A DNA stretch of 64,000 nucleotides, taken from an uncultured Chlorobiota bacterium (GTDB lineage Bacteria; Bacteroidota; Ignavibacteria; UBA10030; UBA6906). Shown here one piece after another: positions 7,623 to 17,126 of this stretch (its first letter is position 1; every line of letters begins with the position of its first letter). The notes beneath the pieces were generated by a model. That model ran no database searches. It was not told the DNA's origin and saw only the letters and a program-made list of their open reading frames with translations. The stretch lies in assembly GCA_900696645.1 (NCBI GenBank), contig CAADGV010000030.1:118767-182766 (forward strand), written 5' to 3'. Made by a program: the position numbers and the translations under genes.

Positions 7623-9404
7623 ATGAAACATTTGGCGAAAGCTTTGCTCATCTGTTTAGTTGCTTTCGCTCCCTTGCTTGCGCAAACACCGGAGGATATT
7701 GCACGTGAAGCAGGCATTGGAGCAGAGGAAATTGTTGACACATCCCCCCGTGCGCAACTCTGGGCCGACATTGTTGCCGCCCGACGCGCAGAAAATCTCT
7801 CCCTCTATGAAACCCTCACAGCGCAGTACAACCAGCAATACCCCAATGCGTTTTCCCGTGTAGCCTCTACCGCAGACGAACCGTACGCCGTGCTGCCCGG
7901 TTTGTCGAACGGAAACGGGACATCCAATGATTGGGGTCCGGGAGACGTTCCGGTTTCAACTGCAAACATCTTGAGCCCGCTTATAGCCGGAAATGCCAAG
8001 AGCCTCAGACTTCGCGTTGATAGTCTGGGGAATAAGTTCGTTGCTTACATTGCCAGCAACAGAGATACGCTCTGTGTTTTCCGGTCAACGGATCAAGGAT
8101 TAACATGGACACGAATTCTGAACGTCCTTCCCGGCGGAACAACGAAGTGGCATTCATTCGATTTCTTTGTCACGGATTCAGTGAACAATCATCTCCTCGG
8201 ATTTGCTGCTGTCCGTACGCTTGCGGCGGCAGGGTATGGCGGACAGTTGTACTGGCTTTCCTGTCTTGAAAACGGATCCGGCTTCAGAGCTGCCGGCATT
8301 GCCACTCGTCCCGCAGGCCGAGGGCACATCAATCCCGCTATTGTTTCCGATGGATACATGTGGAGCGCCAGTTTGACGTATTGGTACACGGCATTCCAAA
8401 ACGTGGATTCGACCACCGGTGTCGGCAATCAAGCCCTCGCGGCATTTTCGACGGATTGGGGAACAACGTGGGCGCTCGACACAGCACGCAACTCGTTCAA
8501 CGATTTTGACCTGGACATCGACTACAACTTCCGGTCGGATACCATTGGGGTGCTGTTGACGAACGATATCACAGCAACAAACCCCAATCTGCGTCTGCAA
8601 CGCATTCCGCTTTCAGGTTTGGGCACGGGATCGACATGGACGCAGCTGAACGTTGGGGCGACAGCAGATCCGGAGTTCGGCGGCTCTTTTGTGTCGAACC
8701 GGCAAAGCAATGCCTTGATGATCATGTATACGCGCACGCAAGCCGGAATCGATAATATAGGCTATGGCATCAGTCCAACGGGAGCGTGGGCACTTGCAAA
8801 CTGGACGTTGAATGAGATTCTCCAACTTCAAGCCAACAACCAGAATCGTGCGGACCTCGATTGCCAGGAGGCTCAGGGTGCTTTCAGAGTTGCCTACGTT
8901 TCGAAGGGGCCGTCGCGCGACACGATTATCTATACGAGCGCATTCACTCCTCCCTTTGCAGGCCACCAGATTGTGAATGAAAATCGCAACGCCAGCACGT
9001 CCACAGCTCCCAGTGTTGCGGGTTTCCGATCTACAGCTGGATTTGGTGGCGGCGTGATCTACTCGGAACTCGGACCCACTGGTGTGTTCTATGACGGTTC
9101 AAACATTAATACGGATGTCCGGCCGACAAATGAACTGCCGGGCACCTTTGCTCTGGAACAGAACTATCCGAATCCGTTTAACCCGTCAACCACAATCAGG
9201 TTCAGCATGCCGCAGACGAGTGAAGTGACACTCAAGGTGTTCGACATGCTCGGTCGGGAAGTGGCAACTCTTGTGAACGACGTGAAGCCGATGGGTACGT
9301 ATGAAGTGACGTGGAACGCGGCCAACCTTGCCAGCGGCATTTACTACTACCGTATGACAGCAGGTTCGTTCAGTGAGGTGAAAAAACTCATTCTGCTGAA
9401 GTAA
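7623..9404 (+). CDS. T9SS-secreted protein with Asp-box (sialidase-like) repeats
   Basis: A 593-residue exported protein. The signal peptide is KALLICLVAFAPLLAQ. The body contains two Asp-boxes, STDQGLTW and STDWGTTW, typical of beta-propeller folds in sialidases and related proteins, but no recognisable catalytic site. The last 85 residues are a type IX secretion tail: LEQNYPNPFNPSTTIRF, then LKVFDMLGREVATLVND, SGIYYYRM and a final LILLK. The product should cross the outer membrane and be attached or released after tail removal. AAGGAG lies just upstream of the ATG. It stands alone between the thiamin operon and a strong terminator. Confidence 0.85.
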   Translation: MKHLAKALLICLVAFAPLLAQTPEDIAREAGIGAEEIVDTSPRAQLWADIVAARRAENLSLYETLTAQYNQQYPNAFSRVASTADEPYAVLPGLSNGNGTSNDWGPGDVPVSTANILSPLIAGNAKSLRLRVDSLGNKFVAYIASNRDTLCVFRSTDQGLTWTRILNVLPGGTTKWHSFDFFVTDSVNNHLLGFAAVRTLAAAGYGGQLYWLSCLENGSGFRAAGIATRPAGRGHINPAIVSDGYMWSASLTYWYTAFQNVDSTTGVGNQALAAFSTDWGTTWALDTARNSFNDFDLDIDYNFRSDTIGVLLTNDITATNPNLRLQRIPLSGLGTGSTWTQLNVGATADPEFGGSFVSNRQSNALMIMYTRTQAGIDNIGYGISPTGAWALANWTLNEILQLQANNQNRADLDCQEAQGAFRVAYVSKGPSRDTIIYTSAFTPPFAGHQIVNENRNASTSTAPSVAGFRSTAGFGGGVIYSELGPTGVFYDGSNINTDVRPTNELPGTFALEQNYPNPFNPSTTIRFSMPQTSEVTLKVFDMLGREVATLVNDVKPMGTYEVTWNAANLASGIYYYRMTAGSFSEVKKLILLK

Positions 9405-9425
9405 AAGTTGTATGCTATAGAACAC

Positions 9426-9455
9426 AAAGAGCGGGGCCATACGGTCCCGCTCTTT
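9426..9455 (+). terminator. Intrinsic terminator after T9SS gene
   Basis: A 13-bp stem (9426-9438 with 9443-9455, one G-T pair) with a four-base loop ends in TTT. It begins 22 bp after the stop codon of the secreted protein. It also lies inside the longer open frame that could extend the next gene upstream, which argues for the downstream start of that gene. Confidence 0.85.
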
Positions 9456-9479
9456 ATATGTTTGCAAAGGAAAGATGGG

Positions 9480-9692
9480 ATGCCCTCAAAACAATCAGCA
9501 GTCGATTGGGTGAATGACGACAAGCGTTCTGCCGAAGAACTTCGTCGTGCATGCAGACTGATGGATTTGCCGGATGATGGGGATCTTGACGCCCTTCGGA
9601 CACGACTCAACAATGCGCTGACTGAAGTCGCCCCTTCTGAAGAAGTCGTATGTTTGAACCCTGGACCGATCACGGCAAAAGGAAGCTTCTAA
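9480..9692 (+). CDS. Small SAP-domain-like protein
   Basis: A 70-residue acidic protein. Residues about 17-47 (SAEELRRACRLMDL, then DLDALRTRLNNAL) match the helix-turn-helix pattern of a SAP motif, a small nucleic-acid-binding unit found in larger DNA-repair proteins and sometimes alone in bacteria. I chose ATG 9480, preceded by AAGGAAAG, because the longer reading frame from 9408 runs through the terminator stem. The gene converges with the SpoU methylase and overlaps its end by four bases. The SAP assignment is by pattern only; whether it binds DNA or RNA is unknown. Confidence 0.5.
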   Translation: MPSKQSAVDWVNDDKRSAEELRRACRLMDLPDDGDLDALRTRLNNALTEVAPSEEVVCLNPGPITAKGSF

Positions 9693-10510
9693 GACGTCCT
9701 TCTTCGTCTTGCCTCATACAGCACCACAGCGCTCGCGCTGGCAACGTTGAGCGAATTCATGCCCGAATGCATCGGTATTCCTATTTTGTCGGTTGCTACG
9801 GACTCGACGTCTGCTGAAACGCCCGCATCTTCGTTTCCGAACACGACGCATATGTTTCCGGAGAAATCTGCCCTGTCAATTGTCTGTTCCGCGTGAGCAT
9901 CGGCGATGATAACACGGGTGTTGTGTGCGATCTTAAGCCAATCAAGTGAATGTGCAAGGTTCTTTGCGTGAAAACAGGGCAGCTTGAAAATTCCGCCCAT
10001 TGAGTTGCGTACTGCACGGCGCAGGTACGGACTTGCCGTTGTTCTGCTCACGAGAATTGCGTCTACCCCAAACGCGGCACAATTTCTTACTACTACTCCA
10101 ACATTCTCGGCATGGACAAGTCCGTCGAGAGCGACAAGGAAGAAGGGAGCCGGAAGTCTCGGAACAAGTTCAGGCAAAGGCAGTTCGGTCGGAGTTCTTC
10201 CAACAGCCATAATTCCCTGATGCAGCGGAAAGCCGACTATCGTCTCAAGCAGCGCCTTCTCGCCGACGAAAATCTCAACCCCGTCTAACCGCCTTTCATC
10301 TGCTGTACGAACAATTTCCTCCAACCATTCCTCCGTGAGCAGAAGAGAGATTGTCTGCCAATCCGAAGAGAGAAAACGACGCACCACTTTCTCGCCCTCG
10401 GCAACAAATATCCCCTGCTCAAGATGATCCTGCGGACGTCGAAGCGTGTGATAGGGCTGAAGCTGCGGAAGTTCGAGTGACGTGATGCGATGAATCGACA
10501 GGTTGCTCAT
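9689..10510 (-). CDS. TrmH/SpoU-family RNA 2'-O-methyltransferase
   Basis: A 273-residue SPOUT methyltransferase. The N-terminal substrate-binding domain (about residues 25-105, with FVAEGEKVVRRFL) precedes the knotted catalytic domain. Motif 1 is DGLVHAENVGVVVRNCAAFG with the conserved N and R. Motif 2 is VVFGNEDAGVS and motif 3 is IPMHSGMNSLNVASASAVVLYE. Such enzymes methylate the ribose 2'-OH of a specific rRNA or tRNA residue using S-adenosylmethionine; the target cannot be told. Its start overlaps the stop of the membrane protein upstream by four bases (ATGA), so the two are translationally coupled. Confidence 0.9.
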   Translation of the reverse strand: MSNLSIHRITSLELPQLQPYHTLRRPQDHLEQGIFVAEGEKVVRRFLSSDWQTISLLLTEEWLEEIVRTADERRLDGVEIFVGEKALLETIVGFPLHQGIMAVGRTPTELPLPELVPRLPAPFFLVALDGLVHAENVGVVVRNCAAFGVDAILVSRTTASPYLRRAVRNSMGGIFKLPCFHAKNLAHSLDWLKIAHNTRVIIADAHAEQTIDRADFSGNICVVFGNEDAGVSADVESVATDKIGIPMHSGMNSLNVASASAVVLYEARRRRTS

Positions 10511-11592
10511 GGTTGCTTCGCAGCAAGCAATGGTTGTTGCTTTAGGTGATAGGGGATTTTCACAAACCTGAACAATACTGTGTGTGAAGCAAGCAACAAC
10601 ACAATCGGATACATTTCATATGCAGCCCGTAGTTCCGTTATCACGCCAGACAAAAGTACCAATACGCCAAGAGGGATCGCCAGTAGAATGGCCTTCCGCA
10701 AGATCTCGTGCTTCTTGCGGAAATCCAGGAAAACCAGCGTCAGGACGAGAGTCCATCCGACTAATGTTATCCAATCATAGCCCATCAGCAGAATGTGCAG
10801 ATTGAGGAAGAGATGAAAATCCATCACAGCCCCTCCATTCCCGACAAATGAGTAGGTGATAACGGCTTTGATAACAGCGAAGATCACCCCTTGTGTCAAT
10901 GCATGAAGAAGCAACGATTTCCGCGGCATTCTCTTCCAATACAACAGCACGAAGAACAGCGAAAGCAAAACCATCGTTTCTTTGTTGAGACATCCGAGAA
11001 TGAACACAGGGTAGTAGAATGTCCACCTTCCGTGTATCATCATTACCATTCCCAGAGTGAAGAAGAAGAGCGCAGGAAGATCGTAGATATAATGCGGCCC
11101 CGTCAGAAAAACCGGTGGCAGCGCCAGGAGAGCTAAGATTGGAATGATATTGGTGATGGCTTGTTCCGTTTCATATAGCGTTGACCAGAGGTTTTTCATA
11201 ACAAACGGAAACCCGAACAAGGCAAGAAATGCAAACGACAGAGCGATCAGATATTCTGCGAAATATTCTATTTCCCATCCTAATCGAGCCGTTTCTTTTT
11301 GAACTTTTGGGAGTTCTAGAACCTTCTGTTCCAATGAGTCAAGAGTCGGGCCTGAGACGGTGAAGTACACAGCACGGGTAAGCATCGGGACAAGTACACG
11401 CTGGACGTACGGTTTGTGTGCCGTTCCGTAGATCAACTCGGAGAGTGTGGAGCGCAGGTCGCTGTTGAACGCGGTTGTCGGAGAATCGGCGCTCCAAACC
11501 CACACACCGAAGACATACATTGAGGCGACAATGTAGAGGATTGCAATGAATGACGTTTTGCGGAATAGAGAGTCGGGGGAGGATAAGGTCAT
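10507..11592 (-). CDS. Polytopic membrane protein, unknown function
   Basis: A 361-residue protein with about nine hydrophobic segments, the first near residues 14-33 (FIAILYIVASMYVFGVWVW), followed by a long non-membrane loop (about 35-105) containing charged and aromatic residues. The layout, with a large external loop after helix 1 and many helices after it, recalls GT-C-type glycosyltransferases or EpsG/DUF2029-like proteins, but I see no catalytic signature. It is upstream of and coupled to the SpoU methylase. No clear ribosome site is seen before its ATG. Confidence 0.7.
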   Translation of the reverse strand: MTLSSPDSLFRKTSFIAILYIVASMYVFGVWVWSADSPTTAFNSDLRSTLSELIYGTAHKPYVQRVLVPMLTRAVYFTVSGPTLDSLEQKVLELPKVQKETARLGWEIEYFAEYLIALSFAFLALFGFPFVMKNLWSTLYETEQAITNIIPILALLALPPVFLTGPHYIYDLPALFFFTLGMVMMIHGRWTFYYPVFILGCLNKETMVLLSLFFVLLYWKRMPRKSLLLHALTQGVIFAVIKAVITYSFVGNGGAVMDFHLFLNLHILLMGYDWITLVGWTLVLTLVFLDFRKKHEILRKAILLAIPLGVLVLLSGVITELRAAYEMYPIVLLLASHTVLFRFVKIPYHLKQQPLLAAKQP

Positions 11593-11669
11593 ATCAACAG
11601 TTCACATTGCATCATCGGCTACGGTAAACTACGAGTTGCGTGCCAATGATGCAATGGTTGTTGAACTGC

Positions 11670-13037
11670 CTAGTTCCAGCGAAGCTGGTATTGCTGGATT
11701 TTTGTGTAGAGTGTCTTCAGGCTGATGCCGAGAATTTTCGCCGTTTCGGTTTTGTTACCGCGCAGGCTTTGCAGCACCGCTTCAATATGCATGCGCTCGA
11801 TTTCCTTCAGCGGAATTGTTGTGCCTACCTTGCTGTCGCGGCCGTTCGTCGAAGGCAGCGTCATCGGTGAATTCGGCAGCGAGAGATCCCGCGGCTCAAT
11901 GATATTGTTCTGGCACAGAATCGCCGCACGCTCGATTACGTTCTCCAGCTCACGGATATTTCCGGGCCAATCGTACGAAAGCAGTACCTCAATGGCCTTG
12001 TCTGAGATCGACTTCGGCACGCGGGTTTTCATTCTTGTTGTGAGGAACGAATTGACAAGGAGCGGAATGTCATCACGTCTCTGCTGCAATGAAGGCAACT
12101 CGATGGTAATGACGTTCAGACGGTACAGCAAATCCTCACGGAAACGTCCCTCTTTCACTTCCTCTTTCAAGTTCTTGTTGGTGGCGGAGAGGATGCGGCA
12201 ATCCGCTTTCAGAATTTGATTTCCGCCAACACGGCGGAATTCACCGCTTTGAATGAAGCGCAGAATCTTCGGTTGCACGATCGGGCTGATGTCGCCGATT
12301 TCGTCGAGGAACAACGTTCCTTTGTCCGCAATCTCGACAATACCCGGCTTCATTTTCTGGGCATCGGTAAATGCGCCCTTTTCATAACCGAACAGTTCGG
12401 CTTCAATAAGCGTATCGGGAATGGATGCACAATTGACTGTCACAAACGGCAATCCGTATCGCTCGCTGCGTTGATAGATGTAGTTTGCGATCAGTTCCTT
12501 GCCGGTACCGCTCGGTCCTTGAATCAACACAGTCGATTCGGTTGGTGCAACTTTGGCCGCAACGTCCAACACTCTGCGAAGGGCGGTGCTTTCGCCGATA
12601 ATGTCGCCGTTTCCTTGCAGCCGTTCAAGCTCGGTTTTCATAACGGCATTATTGCGGATAAGCTGCTGGTGTTCCAGAGCCCGCTCAATCGTTGTAAGAA
12701 GATCATCCGAAGTTGTGGGCTTGAGGATGTGGTCGTACGCGCCGGTTTTCATGCACTCAACGGCAATCCGTACATCGGCTGTTCCGGTAAGCATAACAAC
12801 TTCTGTCCTTGGATAGTTTGTTTTGATGAACTTCAACACTTCGATGCCATCTACCTTCGGCATTCGTACATCACAAAGAACCACGTCGTAGAGATTTGTT
12901 TGAATGGCGTTGATTGCGGCTATGCCGTCGGAGGCTGTCTCAACCGTATATCCTGCTCCCGAAATAAGCGTCGAGAGCATATATCTGAATGTTTCTTCGT
13001 CATCAACCACCAGAATTGTTTGATCCTTCTTTGCCAT
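11670..13037 (-). CDS. NtrC-family sigma-54-dependent response regulator
   Basis: A 455-residue regulator with three domains. The receiver (1-120) has DD12-13, phospho-acceptor Asp56 in LCDVRMPK and Lys in HILKPTT. The AAA+ domain (about 145-375) has Walker A GPSGTGKE, Walker B GTLFLDEIGD and the sigma-54 contact loop GAFTDA. A Fis-type HTH lies at the C-terminus (TETAKILGISLKTLYTKI). It activates sigma-54 promoters when phosphorylated. The contact loop reads GAFTDA instead of the usual GAFTGA. Start 13037 is chosen because GAGAGGG lies six bases upstream; the in-frame ATG at 13052 overlaps that site. No kinase gene is adjacent. The 297 bp between this gene and tkt hold divergent promoters that I cannot place. 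Confidence 0.95.
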   Translation of the reverse strand: MAKKDQTILVVDDEETFRYMLSTLISGAGYTVETASDGIAAINAIQTNLYDVVLCDVRMPKVDGIEVLKFIKTNYPRTEVVMLTGTADVRIAVECMKTGAYDHILKPTTSDDLLTTIERALEHQQLIRNNAVMKTELERLQGNGDIIGESTALRRVLDVAAKVAPTESTVLIQGPSGTGKELIANYIYQRSERYGLPFVTVNCASIPDTLIEAELFGYEKGAFTDAQKMKPGIVEIADKGTLFLDEIGDISPIVQPKILRFIQSGEFRRVGGNQILKADCRILSATNKNLKEEVKEGRFREDLLYRLNVITIELPSLQQRRDDIPLLVNSFLTTRMKTRVPKSISDKAIEVLLSYDWPGNIRELENVIERAAILCQNNIIEPRDLSLPNSPMTLPSTNGRDSKVGTTIPLKEIERMHIEAVLQSLRGNKTETAKILGISLKTLYTKIQQYQLRWN

Positions 13038-13334
13038 GAAATACCCTCTCAAATGTGAACTTTTCTCACTCTAAGCAGCACAATTCTTCAAACTCATCCA
13101 CCTCTGAGCAAGAGTTGTAACGCTTTGGCCGATTTATGTAGAACTTACCTATTCCCATACTGATTATCGGACATAAGGACAGACATCTTTAGTAGTTTTT
13201 ACAAATATGTATGTAGGAATGTGACCCACTTCGTTCAAGCAAGTTCCGGCAGCAAGTAATTGAAAATCATCAAGAAATGCCTATCTTTAGGGGACTCATT
13301 TTCCACCTTTTCCGACGAATTTCAGGGAATTTCA

Positions 13335-15425
13335 ATGTCAAGCATCGCCTCCGGTTCATCTCCTTCAATTTCAATAGACCAATTAGATAAGCTTCCGAAA
13401 CTTCCAAGGCATCCAAGCCAAACGGAGTTGGATGAACTCTGCATCAACACTATTCGTTGTCTTTCGATTGATGCAATACAAAAAGCCAAATCAGGACACC
13501 CCGGAATGCCTATGGGAATGGCGCCCGCCGCATATCTCCTGTGGTCGCGCCATCTCAAGCACAACCCGCGCAACCCAAAGTGGGTGAATCGTGACAGATT
13601 CGTGCTATCCGCGGGACACGGCTGCATGCTTTTGTACTCGTTGCTTCACTTGACGGGTTACGATTTGCCTTTTGATGAGATTCTGAATTTCAGGCAGTGG
13701 GGGAGCAAAACACCGGGGCATCCTGAGTACGGGCACACGACCGGAGTTGAAGTGACAACGGGTCCGTTGGGGCAGGGGATTTCGAATGCGGTCGGGATGG
13801 CGCTGGCGGAGAAGTATCTTGTTGCATACTTCAATCGTGACGGCTTTCCGATTATCGACTACAACATCTATGTGATAGCGGGAGACGGCTGTTTGATGGA
13901 GGGTGTTTCATCGGAAGCGTGTTCGCTTGCCGGAACACTCGGTCTCAACAAGCTCATTGTGCTCTACGACGACAATCATATCTCAATCGACGGAAGCACC
14001 GATCTTGCCTTCACGGAAGATTCGGCGAAGCGGTACGAAGCATACGGGTGGTTCGTTCAAACAGTTGGTGGAGATGGCAACGATCTCGATGCCATCGGGA
14101 AAGCGTTGGTTGCAGCGCAGAACGAAAGGGATCGTCCCTCACTGATCAAGTTGCGGACACACATCGGCTACGGGAGCCCCAACAAACACGACACCGCCGA
14201 TGCACACGGGTCGCCTCTCGGCGATGATGAGATCAAATTGACGAAGAAACAGTTTGGATGGGATCCTGAAAGGAAACTCTTCATTCCTGACGAAGCATTG
14301 AAGGTATTCAGGAAAGAAGTTGAGAAAGGCGCTGCCAAGGAAGCGGAATGGAACACACTGTTTGCCAACTACGAAAAGGCTCATCCCGATTTGGCAAAGG
14401 AATTCAAGCGGGCAGCGGAGCGCAAACTTCCCGAGAACTGGGAAACAATTTGGAAGGAGAATGTTCCGAAATTCGATCCGGCAACGCCGCTTGCAACGCG
14501 TGAGGCGCAAGGAAAAACCCTTGATGCCATCATGCCGAAGTTGCCGCTTGTGCTCGGCGGCTCGGCTGATTTAACTCCATCAAACAATACAAAATTCAAA
14601 GGCTCGACGGACTTCAGCAAGACCAACAGACTCGGACGCTATATCCGGTACGGAGTACGTGAACACGGCATGGGCGCAATTATGAACGGCATTGCCGTCA
14701 GCGACATGCTGATTCCGTACGGGGCGACGTTCTTCGCGTTTACAGATTACATGCGACCCTCAATCAGGCTCGCCGCTCTATCAAAATACCCGACCATTTT
14801 CGTCTTCACCCATGAAAGCATCGGGCTGGGCGAAGATGGCCCGACACATCAGGCGGTTGAGCATTTCGCATCGCTGCGTGCAATGCCCGGCCTGATAATC
14901 CTACGTCCGGCGGATGCCAACGAAACTGCATACGCGTGGAAGTTTGCCCTCGAGCATCGTAAGGGCCCCGTGGTACTCGCAACCACACGCCAGAAACTCC
15001 CTGTTCTTGATCAAACAAAGTTTGCATCCGCGGCGAACCTTTCTCGGGGTGCATACATTCTGATTGGTGAAAAGAACCCGCGTGTATTGCTTCTTGCCAC
15101 CGGGTCGGAAGTATCACTCGCCGTCAAAGCGTACGAGCAGCTTTCCTCTGAAGGAATTCGTGCCCGCGTTGTAAGCATGCCGTCGTGGGAGTTGTTTGAG
15201 GCGCAATCCGGAGAATACAAAGAAAGCGTTCTGCCTCCATCGGTAACTGCGCGCGTGGCAGTTGAAGCAGGAATGAAGTTGGGATGGGAACGATACATCG
15301 GACAGCACGGCGAGTTTGTGGGAATGACAACATTCGGCATGTCGGCTCCCGTTGATGCAGTATTCAAGGGCTTTGGCATCACAGCAGAGGCCGTGGTCGC
15401 TGCAGCAAAAAGGGTGCTTGCATGA
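13335..15425 (+). CDS. tkt: Transketolase
   Basis: A 696-residue TPP enzyme that moves two-carbon units between sugar phosphates. It shows [21 protein letters not shown], the TPP-binding motif [25 protein letters not shown], and in the pyrimidine domain [13 protein letters not shown] with [18 protein letters not shown]. The C-terminal domain ends in [11 protein letters not shown] prefer ATG 13335 (AGGGA 7 bases upstream) to the in-frame ATG 13260, which lacks a ribosome site and would add 25 residues foreign to the family. First gene of a pentose phosphate operon; its stop overlaps rpiB (ATGA). Its cofactor TPP comes from the pathway served by the 2967-7461 operon. Confidence 0.97.
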   Translation: MSSIASGSSPSISIDQLDKLPKLPRHPSQTELDELCINTIRCLSIDAIQKAKSGHPGMPMGMAPAAYLLWSRHLKHNPRNPKWVNRDRFVLSAGHGCMLLYSLLHLTGYDLPFDEILNFRQWGSKTPGHPEYGHTTGVEVTTGPLGQGISNAVGMALAEKYLVAYFNRDGFPIIDYNIYVIAGDGCLMEGVSSEACSLAGTLGLNKLIVLYDDNHISIDGSTDLAFTEDSAKRYEAYGWFVQTVGGDGNDLDAIGKALVAAQNERDRPSLIKLRTHIGYGSPNKHDTADAHGSPLGDDEIKLTKKQFGWDPERKLFIPDEALKVFRKEVEKGAAKEAEWNTLFANYEKAHPDLAKEFKRAAERKLPENWETIWKENVPKFDPATPLATREAQGKTLDAIMPKLPLVLGGSADLTPSNNTKFKGSTDFSKTNRLGRYIRYGVREHGMGAIMNGIAVSDMLIPYGATFFAFTDYMRPSIRLAALSKYPTIFVFTHESIGLGEDGPTHQAVEHFASLRAMPGLIILRPADANETAYAWKFALEHRKGPVVLATTRQKLPVLDQTKFASAANLSRGAYILIGEKNPRVLLLATGSEVSLAVKAYEQLSSEGIRARVVSMPSWELFEAQSGEYKESVLPPSVTARVAVEAGMKLGWERYIGQHGEFVGMTTFGMSAPVDAVFKGFGITAEAVVAAAKRVLA

Positions 15426-15871
15426 AGATCGCTCTTGCAGGAGATCACGCGGGGTTTTCCCTCAAACAATTTCTTGCCGCAGAATTGAAAAAGGAAGGTC
15501 ATGAAATCGTTGACCTCGGCGCGCACGATGAGTCGGCTTCAGATTATCCCGATTTCGCCCGGAAAATCGGGAAGGCGGTTGCAGCAAAGGAAGTCGAACG
15601 CGGTATCCTCGTCTGCGGCAGCGGAGTCGGCGCTTGCATTGCGGCGAACAAAATCAAAGGCATCCGTGCCGGAGTTGCACATGATACATACTCCGGGCAT
15701 CAGGGCGTCGAGCATGACGATATGAACGTGTTATGTCTCGGTTCACGCGTTATCGGAGTTGCGCCAGCGCTTGAAATAGCGCGGGCATTTCTAGCTGCGC
15801 GATTTACCAATGAAGAGCGGCACATCAGGAGACTGAAGAAAATTCTCGATATTGAACAACAGCAACAGTAA
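15422..15871 (+). CDS. rpiB: Ribose-5-phosphate isomerase B
   Basis: A 149-residue RpiB/LacAB-type isomerase interconverting ribose 5-phosphate and ribulose 5-phosphate. It shows [12 protein letters not shown] at the N-terminus, the catalytic Cys and anion hole in [24 protein letters not shown], and the phosphate-binding [11 protein letters not shown]. Length is normal. It overlaps tkt by four bases (ATGA) and sits 21 bp before tal, so it is the second gene of the operon. Confidence 0.97.
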   Translation: MKIALAGDHAGFSLKQFLAAELKKEGHEIVDLGAHDESASDYPDFARKIGKAVAAKEVERGILVCGSGVGACIAANKIKGIRAGVAHDTYSGHQGVEHDDMNVLCLGSRVIGVAPALEIARAFLAARFTNEERHIRRLKKILDIEQQQQ

Positions 15872-15892
15872 GAAATGTAAGTGAGGAACAAT

Positions 15893-17008
15893 ATGACGAA
15901 TATCCAGAAACTCGAACAACTCGGGCAGAGCATCTGGTATGATAACATTAGCAGAAACGTCCTGCAAACCGGCGAGTTGAAGCGCATGGTAGATGAAGGA
16001 TTACTCGGCGTCACATCCAATCCAACAATTTTCGACAAGGCAATTTCAGGCAGCACGGACTATGACGATCAGATTGCCGGATTGCTTTCCGCGAACCCGG
16101 AAATCGATACTGCGGAGATTATTCGTGCGTTGATGGTGAAAGATATACAGATGGCCTGCGATGTTATGCACGAAGTGTACGAGCGAACAAACGGCAGCGA
16201 CGGATACGTCAGCATTGAGGTGACCCCTTCAAAGGCCCGGATGACGCAAGAAACGGTTGAAGAGGCACGCCTTCTGTGGAATCTTGTTGGCAGGAGGAAT
16301 CTCATGGTAAAAATCCCCGCAACAAAGGAGGGACTTCCTGCAATAGAACAATGTCTCAGTGAAGGCATAAACATTAATGTCACGCTTATCTTCTCCGTTG
16401 ACCGCTATCGGGCGGTTGCGCGGGCATTCATTGCCGGATTGGAACGACGTGCATTGGCGGGACTGTCCGTGCGTGATGTTGCTTCTGTTGCAAGCGTATT
16501 CGTCAGTCGCATTGATACTCTGGTTGATGATCTTCTTTCAAAGAAGAACGATCCTGCAATGCAGACCGTCATGGGCAAGGCAGCAGTTGCCAACACCAAG
16601 TATGTATATCAGGCTTTCAAGGATGTGTTCTCATCAAAACGATGGAAGGCGTTGAAGGCCAAGGGAGCCGTTGCTCAACGTCCGTTGTGGGGAAGTACCG
16701 GAACGAAGAATCCCGCTTATAGCGACTTGCTCTATGTCGAGACACTCGTTGGCCGACAAACGGTGAACACTGTGCCTCCGGCGACATATAACGCGATTCT
16801 CGATCATGCAAAACCTGCGCTTACTGTTGAACGTGACATGGACAAGGCGCTTGAGGCGCTCTGCGATGTTGCGCGTGCAGGTATTGATATGCGATGGGTT
16901 CTGCAAAAGCTCGAGGATGACGGCGTTGCCGCGTTCGAAAAATCATTCGACGGCCTCTATCAGAATCTCCAGAACAAGCGGAATGAATTTGCTGCAGCCC
17001 GCGTGTAA
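15893..17008 (+). CDS. tal: Transaldolase (long form)
   Basis: A 371-residue transaldolase that transfers dihydroxyacetone units between sugar phosphates. Seen are SIWYDNISR, GVTSNPTIFDKAI, VSIEVTPSKARMT, the catalytic Lys in LMVKIPATKEGLPAI, and NVTLIFSVDRY. The length matches the long transaldolase class found in Actinobacteria and Cyanobacteria, not the 316-residue TalB type. ATG 15893 is chosen because GTGAGGA (15881-15887) is its ribosome site; a GTG at 15881 would fall inside it. It lies between rpiB and zwf. Confidence 0.95.
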   Translation: MTNIQKLEQLGQSIWYDNISRNVLQTGELKRMVDEGLLGVTSNPTIFDKAISGSTDYDDQIAGLLSANPEIDTAEIIRALMVKDIQMACDVMHEVYERTNGSDGYVSIEVTPSKARMTQETVEEARLLWNLVGRRNLMVKIPATKEGLPAIEQCLSEGININVTLIFSVDRYRAVARAFIAGLERRALAGLSVRDVASVASVFVSRIDTLVDDLLSKKNDPAMQTVMGKAAVANTKYVYQAFKDVFSSKRWKALKAKGAVAQRPLWGSTGTKNPAYSDLLYVETLVGRQTVNTVPPATYNAILDHAKPALTVERDMDKALEALCDVARAGIDMRWVLQKLEDDGVAAFEKSFDGLYQNLQNKRNEFAAARV

Positions 17009-17050
17009 TCGGCCTGTGATTCGGATTCGTTTCATGTCTATGTGTCCGAA

Positions 17051-17084
17051 AAAGCCTTTCATCCTTTGCGGTGTGGAAGGCTTT
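17051..17084 (+). terminator. Weak hairpin between tal and zwf
   Basis: AAAGCCTT (17051-17058) can pair with AAGGCTTT (17077-17084), with a short T-rich stretch behind. It could reduce readthrough into zwf or cap the tal mRNA, but the stem is only 8 bp with an 18-base loop. Confidence 0.3.
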
Positions 17085-17126
17085 ACTTCTTGCGAGTCAA
17101 GAGTGCTCAATAATCCGTAAACCCCA

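Noticed and set aside
12216-13058. 280-codon open frame on the plus strand
   Set aside because: Antisense to the NtrC-type regulator, whose three domains are intact; no motif in the translated sequence.
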